64,000 nt of DNA, from the NCBI GenBank assembly GCA_038850735.1, contig JAWCLO010000006.1:1-64000 (forward strand), given 5' to 3'. Position numbers and translations under genes: made by a program. This DNA comes from Methanomassiliicoccales archaeon (lineage in GTDB: Archaea; Thermoplasmatota; Thermoplasmata; Methanomassiliicoccales; JACIVX01). Under the pieces are notes generated by a model. It worked only from the letters and a program-made list of their open reading frames with translations. It was not told where the DNA came from and made no database searches. Within the stretch, counting starts at the first letter, position 1; the number at the start of each line of letters is the position of its first letter. Positions 1 through 8,671 of the stretch are shown here, in pieces.

Positions 1-179
1 ACGGGAACGAGGACTTCGGCACCTTCTTCTGCTTTTGACACACCAGTTAGCGTGGACTTCGCCCTGAGGTGTTCCTCGATTGATGCCTGGACGATCTGCT
101 GCTGCTCCACGAGCCCCTCGATCTGTGCTCTGTAAAGCTCGAGGAGTGCAAGCGATTCCTGTAATTCTCTTTCGCTCAT
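1..179 (-). CDS. pfdA: Prefoldin alpha subunit, partial (C-terminus beyond window)
   Basis: Only the first 59 or so codons are present; the gene runs off the left edge. The visible N-terminus (MSERELQESL, then a glutamine-rich EQQQIVQ helix) is the first coiled-coil arm of archaeal prefoldin alpha, part of the hexameric chaperone that hands unfolded proteins to the thermosome. The ATG overlaps the stop of the upstream LX gene as ATGA (176-179), so the two are probably translationally coupled. LX, pfdA and ftsY form a well-known archaeal gene order, so ftsY may lie just outside the window. The call rests on a short piece plus this context. Confidence 0.82.
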   Translation of the reverse strand, partial: MSERELQESLALLELYRAQIEGLVEQQQIVQASIEEHLRAKSTLTGVSKAEEGAEVLVP

Positions 180-409
180 TCCGTCACTCCCACAAGATAT
201 TTCACCACTGAGTTCTCAATCTCATCAGGGCTCAGCTCCCTGATCTCACTCAGCTGGATTGCTCTTCTTGGCAATCTGTGTCGGCTTCCAAGATTGCAGA
301 ACACCGTGTGGATCGCACCATCTTTATCCTTCGCCGCCACTTCGATGCTGAAGTACTGCTTGCGTTTGGGGCCAACTTTGAAAGTACCTATCACCCTGAA
401 CGCTTTCAT
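176..409 (-). CDS. rplX: Large-subunit ribosomal protein LX (L18a/L20A family)
   Basis: This 77-residue protein starts MKAFRVIGTFK and carries the F-x-I-E-V and C-N-L-G-S-R-H-x-x-x-R-R patterns of archaeal ribosomal protein LX, homologous to eukaryotic eL20 of the large subunit. Length matches the family. The reading frame stays open upstream, but family alignment and the promoter put the start at the ATG at 409: a TATA-like element lies about 35 bases upstream. It is the first gene of a minus-strand unit continuing into prefoldin alpha with a 4-base overlap. Confidence 0.95.
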   Translation of the reverse strand: MKAFRVIGTFKVGPKRKQYFSIEVAAKDKDGAIHTVFCNLGSRHRLPRRAIQLSEIRELSPDEIENSVVKYLVGVTE

Positions 410-1327
410 GGAATCTCCGGTGTGTGGAAATGTTTCACTCGAATAAATATTTTGGTTAAATAATCCTCTTAATAAAGAGAAAAACACGATATGTAAGTTC
501 ACTGGGTACTCTCCTAGCGAGAAATTCCAATCGATGTCGGTAATTCGGGATCGTTGCGGACTCATGTGCATCCGTTGGGGCGTAGAATATGTGTGCATAC
601 CCCTTCCTTTAAAATCTCCAACAGAACTCCTGCTCACTGCAGATTTCCTTTTCGAAAAAATGCGAACGGCATGCCTATCAGCGACGGATGCGACCGCAGA
701 AACTCCCTAGTATCGGAAGCATTTGCGCCCACCATCTTGAGGTTAACAGAATGGGTTTTGATCGTCGATGCTAACGCCATTCTTTGCGAGCCCGATGAAA
801 TTCAACTCTAGCGAGAGCGGATGTGGATTGCCTTTTGCTACCCTTTCAAAAGAACTCGAAGGGTATCAAGGAGATTTTCCAACCAAAGCGACTGCGAGGG
901 ACTGCATAATGTAACTAAGGGTGTTCGCGAACGCTGTTGAAAAGGGAATGGCGCCAAAAGTCTGCATCCTACTTTCTTGCGACTTGAAATGGCAAGTCGG
1001 GGCGATCGACGTCCTTACAATTTATTCTATATATGCCATTATATGCCCTTGTCATTTTCTTTGAATACCAATGCTTAGAGGCTTCTCTGCCGTAATATGA
1101 TACTGGATGACGAGCGAGTGATTCATCTTGTATCGAAGAGTTCGAATCACTGACCAGCACAACCGTTTTGGGTTGAATGAGGCAGCGCGGAAATCATGCC
1201 CTTAATAGGACGTGCGTAGAGAAGGAGATCTGGGCATCGCGCTCAGATTGGGAAGAATTCTGAAATCTTCGTCGTATATAGATTGTGCTCCAAAAATACT
1301 GCTGCCCTTCGTGTCACTAATTGACAA
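410..1327. other. Long stretch without a convincing gene
   Basis: Apart from the LX promoter, this stretch of about 920 bases shows no gene I can support. The open frames at 554-811 (plus) and 969-1160 (minus) have no recognisable motif and no ribosome-binding site or promoter in the right place. A weak inverted repeat (TACCCTT at 839-845, AAGGGTA at 859-865, 13-base loop) is the only structure seen. It may be decayed coding sequence or a spacer between divergent units. Confidence 0.5.
441..451 (-). promoter_or_regulatory. TATA-like element for the LX-pfdA unit
   Basis: On the minus strand an A+T run reading AATATTTATTC lies 32-42 bases before the LX start codon. That is the right place for an archaeal TATA box with a short leader. 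The match is by eye only. Confidence 0.4.
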
Positions 1328-2158
1328 TCATTTGTAGATGGATTCCTGGGCGTATTTCCTCCGTATCAGCACGAAATAAGCGATGGCCACGCCATATACC
1401 ACGATAAAGAGGAGCGCAAAGAAGGGAACGTAGTCAAGAAAAACGTGTGAGACGTTCTTGTGCAGCGTATAGGAGAGTGGCGTCTGATCACTGTCAAGAT
1501 GCTCTACAACGATGTAGTACGTGCCGTATGTCGCATCTGGAAAGTCGAAAGTGATTTCTGGATTGGTTGAATTGACTGTCCATTCAAGGTAATTGATGCG
1601 GTGCAGCTTTATGAAGTTCATGTCAGAGGCGTAAGCGGGGTAATACTCAGAACTCACGACGTAAACATTGGCAGCATTCCCCTGGCTTTCGATCGTGATC
1701 CTGTTGACTGATATCAAACCAAGGTTGTCTTTATTCATGAATTCTAGAGTGCTCGATACTGTTCCGCTCGTGCTCAATGCACCTTCAATAGCGTTGAAAA
1801 TAAATGGCACCCTGAGCACGGCAATGACGGCAACGCAAATCACGATGATGAGCACGCTTCTCCTTATGAAGCGCTTTGCCATGTAGGCTTTTGAGCTCAT
1901 CGATTTCACAAGCCTGATTTCCAAGCTTCTGAAATAGAAGCTTTCGGCGCCAATGATCACGCCCATTAAAAGAAGGAAATATATGAACGAGTTGATAGGC
2001 AAATAGAAAGGCTTTAAAGAAAAAGCCTCAGCATTAAAGATGAGCAGAAAAACAACCACAATGGCAAAAATGACCTGTGTGATGTATAAATAGAACTTAA
2101 CCCGGCGAATGCGCGTTAAGCGCCATCCGCCCTCCAATGCCTCGCGTCCGCCCTCCAT
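1328..2158 (-). CDS. Membrane protein of unknown function, four predicted segments
   Basis: This 276-residue protein is not recognised. Three hydrophobic segments lie in the N-terminal half (around FYLYITQVIFAIVVVFLLIF, then SFIYFLLLMGV, then SVLIIVICVAVIAVL). A polar, beta-rich stretch of about 110 residues with an N-linked site (NSTN) follows, probably outside the cell, and a last membrane segment near the C-terminus leads into a basic tail (RRKYAQE). The start chosen is the ATG at 2158: an upstream GTG-type extension to 2239 would run through the TATA box at 2190-2200, which points to a transcript beginning near 2168. It stands alone on the minus strand before priS. Function cannot be assigned. 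Confidence 0.7.
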   Translation of the reverse strand: MEGGREALEGGWRLTRIRRVKFYLYITQVIFAIVVVFLLIFNAEAFSLKPFYLPINSFIYFLLLMGVIIGAESFYFRSLEIRLVKSMSSKAYMAKRFIRRSVLIIVICVAVIAVLRVPFIFNAIEGALSTSGTVSSTLEFMNKDNLGLISVNRITIESQGNAANVYVVSSEYYPAYASDMNFIKLHRINYLEWTVNSTNPEITFDFPDATYGTYYIVVEHLDSDQTPLSYTLHKNVSHVFLDYVPFFALLFIVVYGVAIAYFVLIRRKYAQESIYK

Positions 2159-2189
2159 TAGATTCGATACGAAGCATGATCTGGAACGA

Positions 2190-2200
2190 ATATATATTTT
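2190..2200 (-). promoter_or_regulatory. TATA box deciding the start of the membrane protein
   Basis: The minus strand reads AAAATATATAT here, about 32-42 bases ahead of the ATG at 2158. A start about 25 bases downstream gives a leader of roughly ten bases. It lies inside the longer open frame, which argues against the upstream start. Confidence 0.5.
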
Positions 2201-2341
2201 TCGTTGGGTTGCTCTGACTGGCTTTGGAGGCGGTCCCAACGCTCCAGCCTTTGAGTTGGCCGATCGACATGACTAGGTGCTACAAATTGAATAAGTACTT
2301 GCGCGTGCTCGGAAATGCGGTGCAGTCGGCTTTGCCTCAAC

Positions 2342-3559
2342 TTATGCCAGCGTCGCCTCCTTTCTGCAGATCAAAAACAATGCAGCAAAGGTTGGCACTT
2401 CTGTGTCGCCTTCAAGTACGAACCTCTCGTTCTTCAATCTGATGTCAACTCTGCGATGCACATGGATTCTCACGGGATCATCTGCAAAAATTTTGGGAAC
2501 AGCATCCCGCAACGGCTCAAATTTATCGAGCCCATCCCTGTCCATTCCAACAACAACAAGACCAGTTTTTCCATGCAGCGAAAAAGGCAATCGGATAAGT
2601 CTTTTGATATCGCTTGTGACCGGCTCATCAACGTGCCCAGCCATTCTTGACTTGAGCGTATTGAAGGCAAAATTCACGAAGAGCTCTCTTATTTTGTCAG
2701 ACGAGAAAACCTCAAGCGTATTCTTTTCAAAAATCCTCCTTGCTGCTGTCCAATCATCATCTGAGAGATCTTCGATCATCTTCTCAATGAGCTTATCAGG
2801 ATACGACTTCAGCGCATCGTACCGTTCCTTCATCTCTTGTATGCTCAAATCTCTGATCTCATCTAGCAGTGATTCGAGACCGATTCGGAAGCGTTTGCGC
2901 CATGCGACAGAACCCAGGGGTGGGATTTTCCTCGAAATTCCCACCTTTGTGATGTGTTTGAACTGCCTCTTCTCAAAGACCTCTGTTGGAAACACCCACT
3001 CGACATCCAAATCGGTGCCTGTGATGTAGTCTACGATTTCCCTGCGCTCGTGGCTTTTGAGGCCAATAACACGCTCATCGTGTACATGGACATGGTAACC
3101 CCTACCGCCTGAGAAGACGATTCGGATGCTATCGGACGAAAATCCTAGATCGCCCATGAGGAAGTCGTCAAGGAGCCTGATAATCTCCCTCTTCACCGCC
3201 GCGAGCATATCACCGTAAGCTAGGTTTTCGGCACCTTTCAGGTGATCAGCATCGAGGTCGAAAACGAGGTCCGCTCCCAACCATTTCTTCGCTTCCATAG
3301 TGGGTGCAGAAGGGAATTCGTAATACGCAGAAGAATAGTAAACATGAGCCGGAACGCGCGAAACAAGGAATGAGTGAAGATCATTCAATTTCGAAAAGGC
3401 GATATGCCTCTGGACAAATTCCTTCTCAAAAAACATGAAGCCGAATTCACGCCGCCCGAACCTGTCTGGTGGCGGAGGAGGAGATTCGAGATAGTACTTT
3501 TTGAACTGGTTTATTATGAATTCCGTGTCATTTGAGCTAGCGGCGTGATCTGATTTCAT
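2342..3559 (-). CDS. priS: DNA primase small (catalytic) subunit PriS
   Basis: This 405-residue protein is the archaeal/eukaryotic primase catalytic subunit, which makes primers at the replication fork with PriL. It shows the catalytic metal-binding pattern D-L-D-A-D-H near residue 100, the S-G-G-R-G-Y-H-V-H-V motif near residue 150, and the late R-L-P-x-S-L-H-G-K-T-G-L motif. Length is near the usual 350-400 or slightly above. The ATG at 3559 (MKSDHAA) is preferred over the in-frame start at 3586, because the A+T-rich promoter around 3590-3600 would overlap the longer version. PriL is not in the window. MCM lies 17 kb away. Confidence 0.95.
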   Translation of the reverse strand: MKSDHAASSNDTEFIINQFKKYYLESPPPPPDRFGRREFGFMFFEKEFVQRHIAFSKLNDLHSFLVSRVPAHVYYSSAYYEFPSAPTMEAKKWLGADLVFDLDADHLKGAENLAYGDMLAAVKREIIRLLDDFLMGDLGFSSDSIRIVFSGGRGYHVHVHDERVIGLKSHERREIVDYITGTDLDVEWVFPTEVFEKRQFKHITKVGISRKIPPLGSVAWRKRFRIGLESLLDEIRDLSIQEMKERYDALKSYPDKLIEKMIEDLSDDDWTAARRIFEKNTLEVFSSDKIRELFVNFAFNTLKSRMAGHVDEPVTSDIKRLIRLPFSLHGKTGLVVVGMDRDGLDKFEPLRDAVPKIFADDPVRIHVHRRVDIRLKNERFVLEGDTEVPTFAALFLICRKEATLA

Positions 3560-3889
3560 GGTGCTTCTTGAGAATAAAATTACCAATTCTTAATAAGATT
3601 CTTGTCGGACCCCCTCCGTCGCTGCTACTCTTGTGGATTACTTTATCTGCGAGTTGATCAGAAGAGCGCTGCTTTTGAAGTTCTTCACTGGCACTCTACT
3701 TGTGCTCTTCACGCCTCGTCGAATATCAGCACTTTCTATCGAGAATGTCAGCGTTTGATTCATTTATGTGCATGCGTTGCCAATAAAAAGGAAAATAGAA
3801 TCATTGGGGTCGGTTCTTCGACGACTATTGGCTAATAAACTTACATTAATATTTATTATACTTGAAAGATATGCTTTTGCTCGATACGG
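3560..3889. other. Divergent intergenic region, priS and winged-helix gene promoters
   Basis: About 330 bases separate priS (minus) and the winged-helix gene (plus). A clear A+T run (TTAATATTTATTATA, about 3848-3862) precedes the plus-strand gene by about 30 bases and fits a TATA box. The short frame at 3602-3835 looks fortuitous. Confidence 0.45.
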
Positions 3890-4501
3890 ATGAAAGCGTT
3901 CATCAAGGTAGAGTACAGTAGCGAAGGTAAAGCACCTGCCGAAATCCAAATGATTTTCGAGGAAGCAGGCTTCAGGAAGATTGAAGGAGCACCGGTTTTT
4001 GAGATTTCTGTTGCGAGCGAAAGTGAATTTAACGAAAAGCTGGTGCAGCTCCACCAGTCTTTAAGGAATGCGGGTGTCATTTATGTTCCGTCCATGACCC
4101 GACCTGCCGAGGCACCCCAAGCCAAGGCGACAAATTACAGAGAAAGGATGGAATTGTGGCGTGTACTTGGCATTAATGTTGACGAGCTGTTGAACCTCCT
4201 TGAAATCGATGTCGAGAAGTTCAGGGCTAGAGCTGTGGAACTCGTGCGAGCCGAAATCGACCGTATAGCCGCTCAGAGAGAAAAGGAATTGAGAGAAATT
4301 CAAGAGCGCGAGCTTATAGAGAAAACGAAGAGTAAGATTGTTGAGAGTGCTAGAGTAGAAGGGGGTCAAACATTTAACGACCTACTCAGAATTGTCGGCA
4401 TCGATGAAGACATGCTCTCTCATATGATCGACGAGCTTGTAGAAAAGGGCAGGATCAAGGCGGAGCAGCGGGGTCGAAAGGTTGTTTACGTAGCTTCGTG
4501 A
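3890..4501 (+). CDS. Protein with C-terminal winged helix, function unknown
   Basis: This 203-residue protein is not assigned to a named family. Residues 1-65 look like a small alpha/beta domain (MKAFIKVEY, then F-E-I-S-V). Residues 75-100 hold a helix containing MELWRVLGINVDELL. Residues 110-150 are charged and helical (AQREKELREIQERE), probably coiled coil. The last 50 residues form a winged helix (QTFNDLLRIVGIDEDMLSHM, then a wing rich in Arg/Lys ending RKVVYVAS). DNA or protein binding is likely but unproven. It is divergent from priS and followed by htpX after 150 bases. A TATA box at about 3848-3862 supports the ATG start. Confidence 0.7.
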   Translation: MKAFIKVEYSSEGKAPAEIQMIFEEAGFRKIEGAPVFEISVASESEFNEKLVQLHQSLRNAGVIYVPSMTRPAEAPQAKATNYRERMELWRVLGINVDELLNLLEIDVEKFRARAVELVRAEIDRIAAQREKELREIQERELIEKTKSKIVESARVEGGQTFNDLLRIVGIDEDMLSHMIDELVEKGRIKAEQRGRKVVYVAS

Positions 4502-4654
4502 TTTCTTTCAAGTTACATTCTACCCTCGAAAACATGTGCGGTGCCACAGCTCGGTCTTGATGTAACGACCCAATATGTTTGGGGCAAATCTCGCCGAGTA
4601 ATTCGATCAATCCAGATATCGGGAGATTGAGGGATAGAAATAAATAGAAGTTAC

Positions 4655-5560
4655 ATGATTGATGCGATGACAGGTGAGACAATGGGCGCTTATGTACGCA
4701 CTGCGTTGCTTTTCGCATTCATGTTCGGCTTATTCATCGTCATAGGTTGGGCCATCGGTAGCCTCTTCGTAGGGAACTGGATTGCTGGAGCAATATTCTT
4801 TCTTGCCATAGCCGCCGTCATCAATCTCTTTGCTTATTTCTTCTCTTCAAAGATAGTCCTTCTCTCATATAGAGCAAAGATTGTGACGGAGAAGGAAGCG
4901 CCGAGATTGTACAGAATTGTGAAGAATGTGGCCTTTAAAGCCGACATGCCAATGCCGAAAGTCGCTATCATACCGAGTGAAACTCCAAACGCATTTGCAA
5001 CTGGCCGCAATCCGAACAACGCGGTCGTGGCTGCTACTGAAGGAATCCTCAAGACTCTCAATGACGACGAGCTCGAAGGTGTTATTGCTCATGAGTTCGC
5101 ACACATCAAGGACAGGGACATCCTCGTCATGAGCATTGCCGCAACGCTGGCAGGTGCGATATCCTTCGCCGCAAGGTCTTTCTGGTACAGCATGATATTC
5201 GGAGGAGGGCAGCGGAGGGACTCGTCCGCTGCGGTAATAGCGCTCATCGTTGCCATAACGGCGCCGATCGCAGCTCTCCTCATTCAGCTCGCGATATCGA
5301 GAAGCCGTGAGTACCTCGCTGATGAGGAGGGAGCGCTGATCATCGGTAGGCCGATGAGCCTCGCGAGGGCTCTTGAGAAATTGGATGCCTACAACAAGCG
5401 GAAGCCAATTGAGTTCGGCAACCCCGCATCATCTTCTATATGGATCGTCAATCCATTTGGCTCCAGTGGGTTTTCTCGCCTCTTCTCGACGCACCCGCCA
5501 ATTCCTGAGAGGATAAAGCGCCTCAAGCAGATGGCGAGCAAGATGGGAATGCCCTTCTGA
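4655..5560 (+). CDS. htpX: HtpX-type membrane zinc metalloprotease
   Basis: This 301-residue M48 family protease probably acts in quality control of membrane proteins. The zinc site HEFAH is at residues 146-150 and the third ligand Glu at about 219 in the S-R-E-Y-L-A-D motif. Two hydrophobic segments lie at residues 14-64 and one or two more around 158-215, as usual for HtpX, with the active site on the cytoplasmic face. C-terminal THPPIPER is also typical of the family. ATGs at 4655, 4667 and 4682 are possible; the first is used. A GAAATAAATAG element 10-20 bases upstream could instead drive a transcript starting near 4667. The gene is monocistronic. Confidence 0.93.
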   Translation: MIDAMTGETMGAYVRTALLFAFMFGLFIVIGWAIGSLFVGNWIAGAIFFLAIAAVINLFAYFFSSKIVLLSYRAKIVTEKEAPRLYRIVKNVAFKADMPMPKVAIIPSETPNAFATGRNPNNAVVAATEGILKTLNDDELEGVIAHEFAHIKDRDILVMSIAATLAGAISFAARSFWYSMIFGGGQRRDSSAAVIALIVAITAPIAALLIQLAISRSREYLADEEGALIIGRPMSLARALEKLDAYNKRKPIEFGNPASSSIWIVNPFGSSGFSRLFSTHPPIPERIKRLKQMASKMGMPF

Positions 5561-5744
5561 GGGGTCTGAGAAATTCCTTTTCATTTTTTATATAATTTAT
5601 ATCTATTTGAACAAGTCGATTTTCAATTGTTTTTGCGGGCATCAAATATGTTGTGCGCGATTCTCGCATCTCCATGCGGTTCTTAAGCATGTAGAACAAG
5701 GCCGTATCACTTGTTCTCATCGATAGAACGACCTCTCCTGACAT
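5523..5744 (-). CDS. Possible small protein downstream of the PHP gene
   Basis: This is a 73-residue open frame starting MSGEVVLSMR, with no family recognised. In its favour, a strong GGAGG immediately follows the stop of the PHP gene and ends ten bases before this ATG, suggesting translational coupling in one unit. Against it, the last 38 bases overlap the 3' end of convergent htpX, and the middle is A+T-rich, including a T-rich stretch that may end htpX transcription. It could be a real small protein or a chance frame. Confidence 0.35.
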   Translation of the reverse strand: MSGEVVLSMRTSDTALFYMLKNRMEMRESRTTYLMPAKTIENRLVQIDINYIKNEKEFLRPLRRAFPSCSPSA

Positions 5745-5759
5745 GGTGCTGTGGCCTCC

Positions 5760-6437
5760 TTAATAGATGAGACGATCAGAGATTCCGAGCCTTCTTGCGA
5801 ACTCATATGCATTTTTCACGTTGAAAATCTCGGAGATCGTTCTATGCACGTCGGTACCGATCGAAAACTTCACAGAGCTCCTGAGTTCCGAGATGAGGTC
5901 CGCCGCTCTTTCATAATATGGAACTCCATCTCTTCTATAAATTCTGGCAGTGTTGATCTCGACGAAAAAATTGTACTCGCCGAGCTTTTTAGCGAGCTCA
6001 TGAGGATCGCGGCTTGAGAAGGCAACTTCAAAATCGGGATGAGCGAGCCCGCATTGGACAGGGAGATTCGATGCGAAATCGCCAACGGTTTCGATGCTGG
6101 CGCCTCCTGCTGGAATGTTGCCAACATACTCGAATAGTGCGATGTCAAGACTCTCGAAGATCCTTCTTGGTATGCTGACGAAGTCGCATCTGTAGGGGTT
6201 CGTATCTATCTCTATACCCGCCAAGACCTCTATTGTCCCCTCATATTTTCTTCTGATGGTTTCGATCGCATCGACGTACTTTTCGAAATCTCTCAGTTTC
6301 AGGCTTCGTACCTTCGTTGTCTCAAAGTGGTCAGTTATAGCTACATGTGTAAGACCGTTTCTTGCACCCTCGAAGACTATCGTCTCGATGTCGAATAAGC
6401 CGTCAGAAAATGTGGTGTGGGTGTGGAGATTGATCAC
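5760..6437 (-). CDS. PHP-domain metal-dependent phosphoesterase
   Basis: This 225-residue protein has the PHP fold used by histidinol phosphatase and nucleotide or sugar phosphoesterases. Metal-ligand motifs are present in order: H-T-H-T near the N-terminus, I-T-D-H-F, a Glu in G-I-E-I-D, H in L-A-H-P-D, and the final G-T-D-V-H. Substrate is unknown. The start is taken as GTG at 6437, giving a GTGA overlap with the upstream gene, the same junction used by btuD-like, ABC-permease and fumB-like genes in this window. An in-frame ATG at 6452 would give a 19-base overlap instead. Its partner is the hexulose-phosphate synthase/RraA fusion, so a sugar-phosphate substrate is a reasonable guess. Confidence 0.85.
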   Translation of the reverse strand: MINLHTHTTFSDGLFDIETIVFEGARNGLTHVAITDHFETTKVRSLKLRDFEKYVDAIETIRRKYEGTIEVLAGIEIDTNPYRCDFVSIPRRIFESLDIALFEYVGNIPAGGASIETVGDFASNLPVQCGLAHPDFEVAFSSRDPHELAKKLGEYNFFVEINTARIYRRDGVPYYERAADLISELRSSVKFSIGTDVHRTISEIFNVKNAYEFARRLGISDRLIY

Positions 6438-7735
6438 TGTACCTTTTCCCACTTCTCCAACTCCTGCACGCTCGAGAGTGTCCTCCCCTTCTTGATCTCC
6501 TCCCTTATCCTGTTCTCCCTCTCATGCACATCAACTGCTCGATTTGCAATTTCAACGGCGAGCTCCTGCGGGATGACGACGACTCCACTTTCATCCCCTA
6601 CGATCCAGTCGCCAGTCCTCACCACCTGCCCCCCGCACACAATTTCGAGGCCTATACCACCGAACCCTTTAGGCTCTCCAGCTTCTGGAGTGACGTATCG
6701 AGAAAAGCACGGGAACTCCATTTCGACGATCGCGTCGACGTCCCTCACGGCCCCGTCAACAACGATGCCTGCCACGCCCTTTAGTTTGCAGCTCCACGAA
6801 GCGAGCTCGCCCCACACGGCGATGTCGCTTCCACCGGCGTCCACGACAATCACGTCGCCTTTCTGGGCGCGGTCGATGGCCTCAACAGGCTTAGCCCAGT
6901 CGCCCTTTGACGTCTGGACTGTGAGTGCACGTCCTACCATCTTTCTACCGTGTTTGATTCTCGGAACAATGCCCTTCATAACCCCCCTCTTGTGCGCCGC
7001 GTCTGCGATATTCGGCGTGGAAACGCGCGAAAATGCTTCAAAGAGCTCTTCCGAGGTGTATTTTCTTGAGAGCTCTGAGGCAACCACCACGCCCTTCTCG
7101 ATCGCCTCCTTGATTTTCCTCGCGGCCTCTTTCACGTTCTCGGCCTTTATGATCCCCCCACCGACAATGATGATCGATGCGCCAGCCTTCATGTACAACG
7201 CGGCAGTTTCTGAAGTGATGCCACCAGCGACGGCAACGGGGAGGGATGTGGCTCTCGCAACAGCCTTTACAACATCAATCGGTGATTTACCTCCACGCAT
7301 TTGTTCATCGATTCCCACATGGAGGCACACATACGAGGCACCGAGCGCCTCGACTTCCTTTGCCCTCTCCGCCTTATCTGCGACATTCATGAGGTCGACC
7401 ATGATTTGCGTCCCGTACTTCCGGCCAGTGAGAACAGCCTCGGAAATGGTCCCGTCATCGGAGAGACCCATCACCGTTACGACGTCGGCGCCCGCTTTCG
7501 CTGCAATCTCCACTTCGAATCCCCCGACATCCATCGTCTTCATATCTGCAACGAGCACACGGTCTGGAAATTCTTTCTTGAGTGCCCTGAGGCATTCGGC
7601 CCCCTCGCTCTTGATCAGGGGGGTGCCCGCCTCTACCCAATCAGCGCCCCCTTCGACTGCCTCCTTTCCTATCTCAATCGCTCTTTTGAGATGCATCATA
7701 TCCAGCGCAACTTGAAGAACTGGTTTCATCGCCAT
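6434..7735 (-). CDS. 3-hexulose-6-phosphate synthase fused to RraA-like domain
   Basis: This 433-residue protein joins two enzymes. Residues 1-210 are an OMP-decarboxylase-fold barrel of the hexulose-phosphate synthase type (V-A-D-M-K-T-M-D motif, H-V-G-I-D-E-Q, A-G-G-I near the phosphate site). Residues 225-420 are an RraA/HMG-aldolase-like domain (G-R-A-L-T-V, G-D-V-I-V-V-D, G-I-V-V-D-G-A-V-R-D). This fusion is known in archaea, where the first half links ribulose 5-phosphate, formaldehyde and hexulose 6-phosphate in pentose synthesis. The role of the second half is uncertain. No separate hexulose-phosphate isomerase gene is seen nearby. An A+T element at about 7755-7763 fits a leaderless start at 7735, or at the ATG six bases on. 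Confidence 0.92.
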   Translation of the reverse strand: MAMKPVLQVALDMMHLKRAIEIGKEAVEGGADWVEAGTPLIKSEGAECLRALKKEFPDRVLVADMKTMDVGGFEVEIAAKAGADVVTVMGLSDDGTISEAVLTGRKYGTQIMVDLMNVADKAERAKEVEALGASYVCLHVGIDEQMRGGKSPIDVVKAVARATSLPVAVAGGITSETAALYMKAGASIIIVGGGIIKAENVKEAARKIKEAIEKGVVVASELSRKYTSEELFEAFSRVSTPNIADAAHKRGVMKGIVPRIKHGRKMVGRALTVQTSKGDWAKPVEAIDRAQKGDVIVVDAGGSDIAVWGELASWSCKLKGVAGIVVDGAVRDVDAIVEMEFPCFSRYVTPEAGEPKGFGGIGLEIVCGGQVVRTGDWIVGDESGVVVIPQELAVEIANRAVDVHERENRIREEIKKGRTLSSVQELEKWEKVQ

Positions 7736-8671
7736 TCGATAGGCGCATTTCCTCTAATTAATTCTTTGAACGGTTGCCGTGGAAACGCTTCTAGCAAACA
7801 AGCGTTCTTGGTACCTGCAAAGACGTATGTGCGGGTGCGCATTTATGCGAGCATCTAAAAGATCGAAGAAGAGCGAAGTGCTCGGAAAGAAGAGGATTTC
7901 AGGGGGATCGAGGTTTTGCAAATCCTAATTCTTCCCGCCACGCGGCTAAGCGTTGCTGGAATTCGATTCCTGAAATTCTATTGAACCCTTTCTGTGAATC
8001 TTCGTAGCGTGAGGGAAAAATTAGTTGACCGCAGGACTCCGCACTGTTCTTTATTCAAGGGGGATAGGAGGATACCTCAAACCTATGAAGCGAGAGATGC
8101 GGAGTCCATGTGGTCTAGAGGGAGTTCAGAGGCATTAGCAGATAGATGGTATTCAGCAGTACTGGTCGTACCGGTTTCCAGCGTTTTCTGGCGACCTGAG
8201 GCGGAGATTCGATTCGTTATTACGATTCGTTATTTCGTGTTACTAATACACAATCCAATATAATAACTTTGGGCCCGAAGCATCGTAGCAGACTGCTTGA
8301 GGTAGCCGATTGATGTTTCTTTCATTACTCGAATGCAAGCTGGCCGGCCTCGGTCATAGCGCATGGAACGACTGAAATTCAAGTGAGTTGAGATCCCATC
8401 GTGCCTTTCGACTTCGTCGAGAATTTTGCCAGCTGACGGGATCAAAGCGCGGAAAACATGAAAAAGAAGTCGAGAGGAATCATGAACAGAAGGCATCAAT
8501 CTACGCGCCGCATGTGGTACTTGTTGCGATCTTCTATGCTAGGTGCAAGCCGTGTCCATCCGAAGATATTGGTGTTTACTGCAATCTCGATTCGATTCTG
8601 AGAAGATTTTAATAGTATCGTGTTACTTATCGGATAATAGTGTTACGCACTGTTTGAATCGGGGGGCATTT
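7736..8671. other. Long intergenic region before the importer operon
   Basis: These roughly 930 bases hold no gene I can support. The frames at 7994-8263 (plus) and 8230-8499 (minus) have no motif or initiation signal. Three copies of GTGTTAC occur at 8237, 8620 and 8640; the last two lie just before the substrate-binding-protein gene and are listed separately. The rest may be decayed sequence. Confidence 0.45.
8620..8646 (+). promoter_or_regulatory. Paired GTGTTAC repeats, likely operator of the importer operon
   Basis: GTGTTAC occurs at 8620-8626 and again at 8640-8646, start to start 20 bases (two helical turns), so both face the same side of the DNA. They follow a TATA-like TTTTAATA at about 8607-8614, so they cover the predicted transcription start, and they precede the ATG at 8672. 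A third copy is at 8237. A repressor site responding to the transported metal or corrinoid is plausible. The regulator is not identified. Confidence 0.4.

Noticed and set aside
839-865. Inverted repeat TACCCTT/AAGGGTA as a terminator or operator
   Set aside because: Only 7 bp with a 13-base loop, not next to any gene end or start; likely chance.
554-1160. Open frames at 554-811 and 969-1160
   Set aside because: No motif, no ribosome-binding site or promoter in the right place, and composition as in non-coding surroundings.
6417-7715. 432-codon open frame on the plus strand
   Set aside because: It is antisense to the hexulose-phosphate synthase/RraA gene, is Ser/Thr/Pro-rich with no motif, and is explained by that gene's codon bias.
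8230-8499. 89-codon minus frame as a transposase remnant
   Set aside because: No catalytic motif, terminal repeats or target duplication could be seen.
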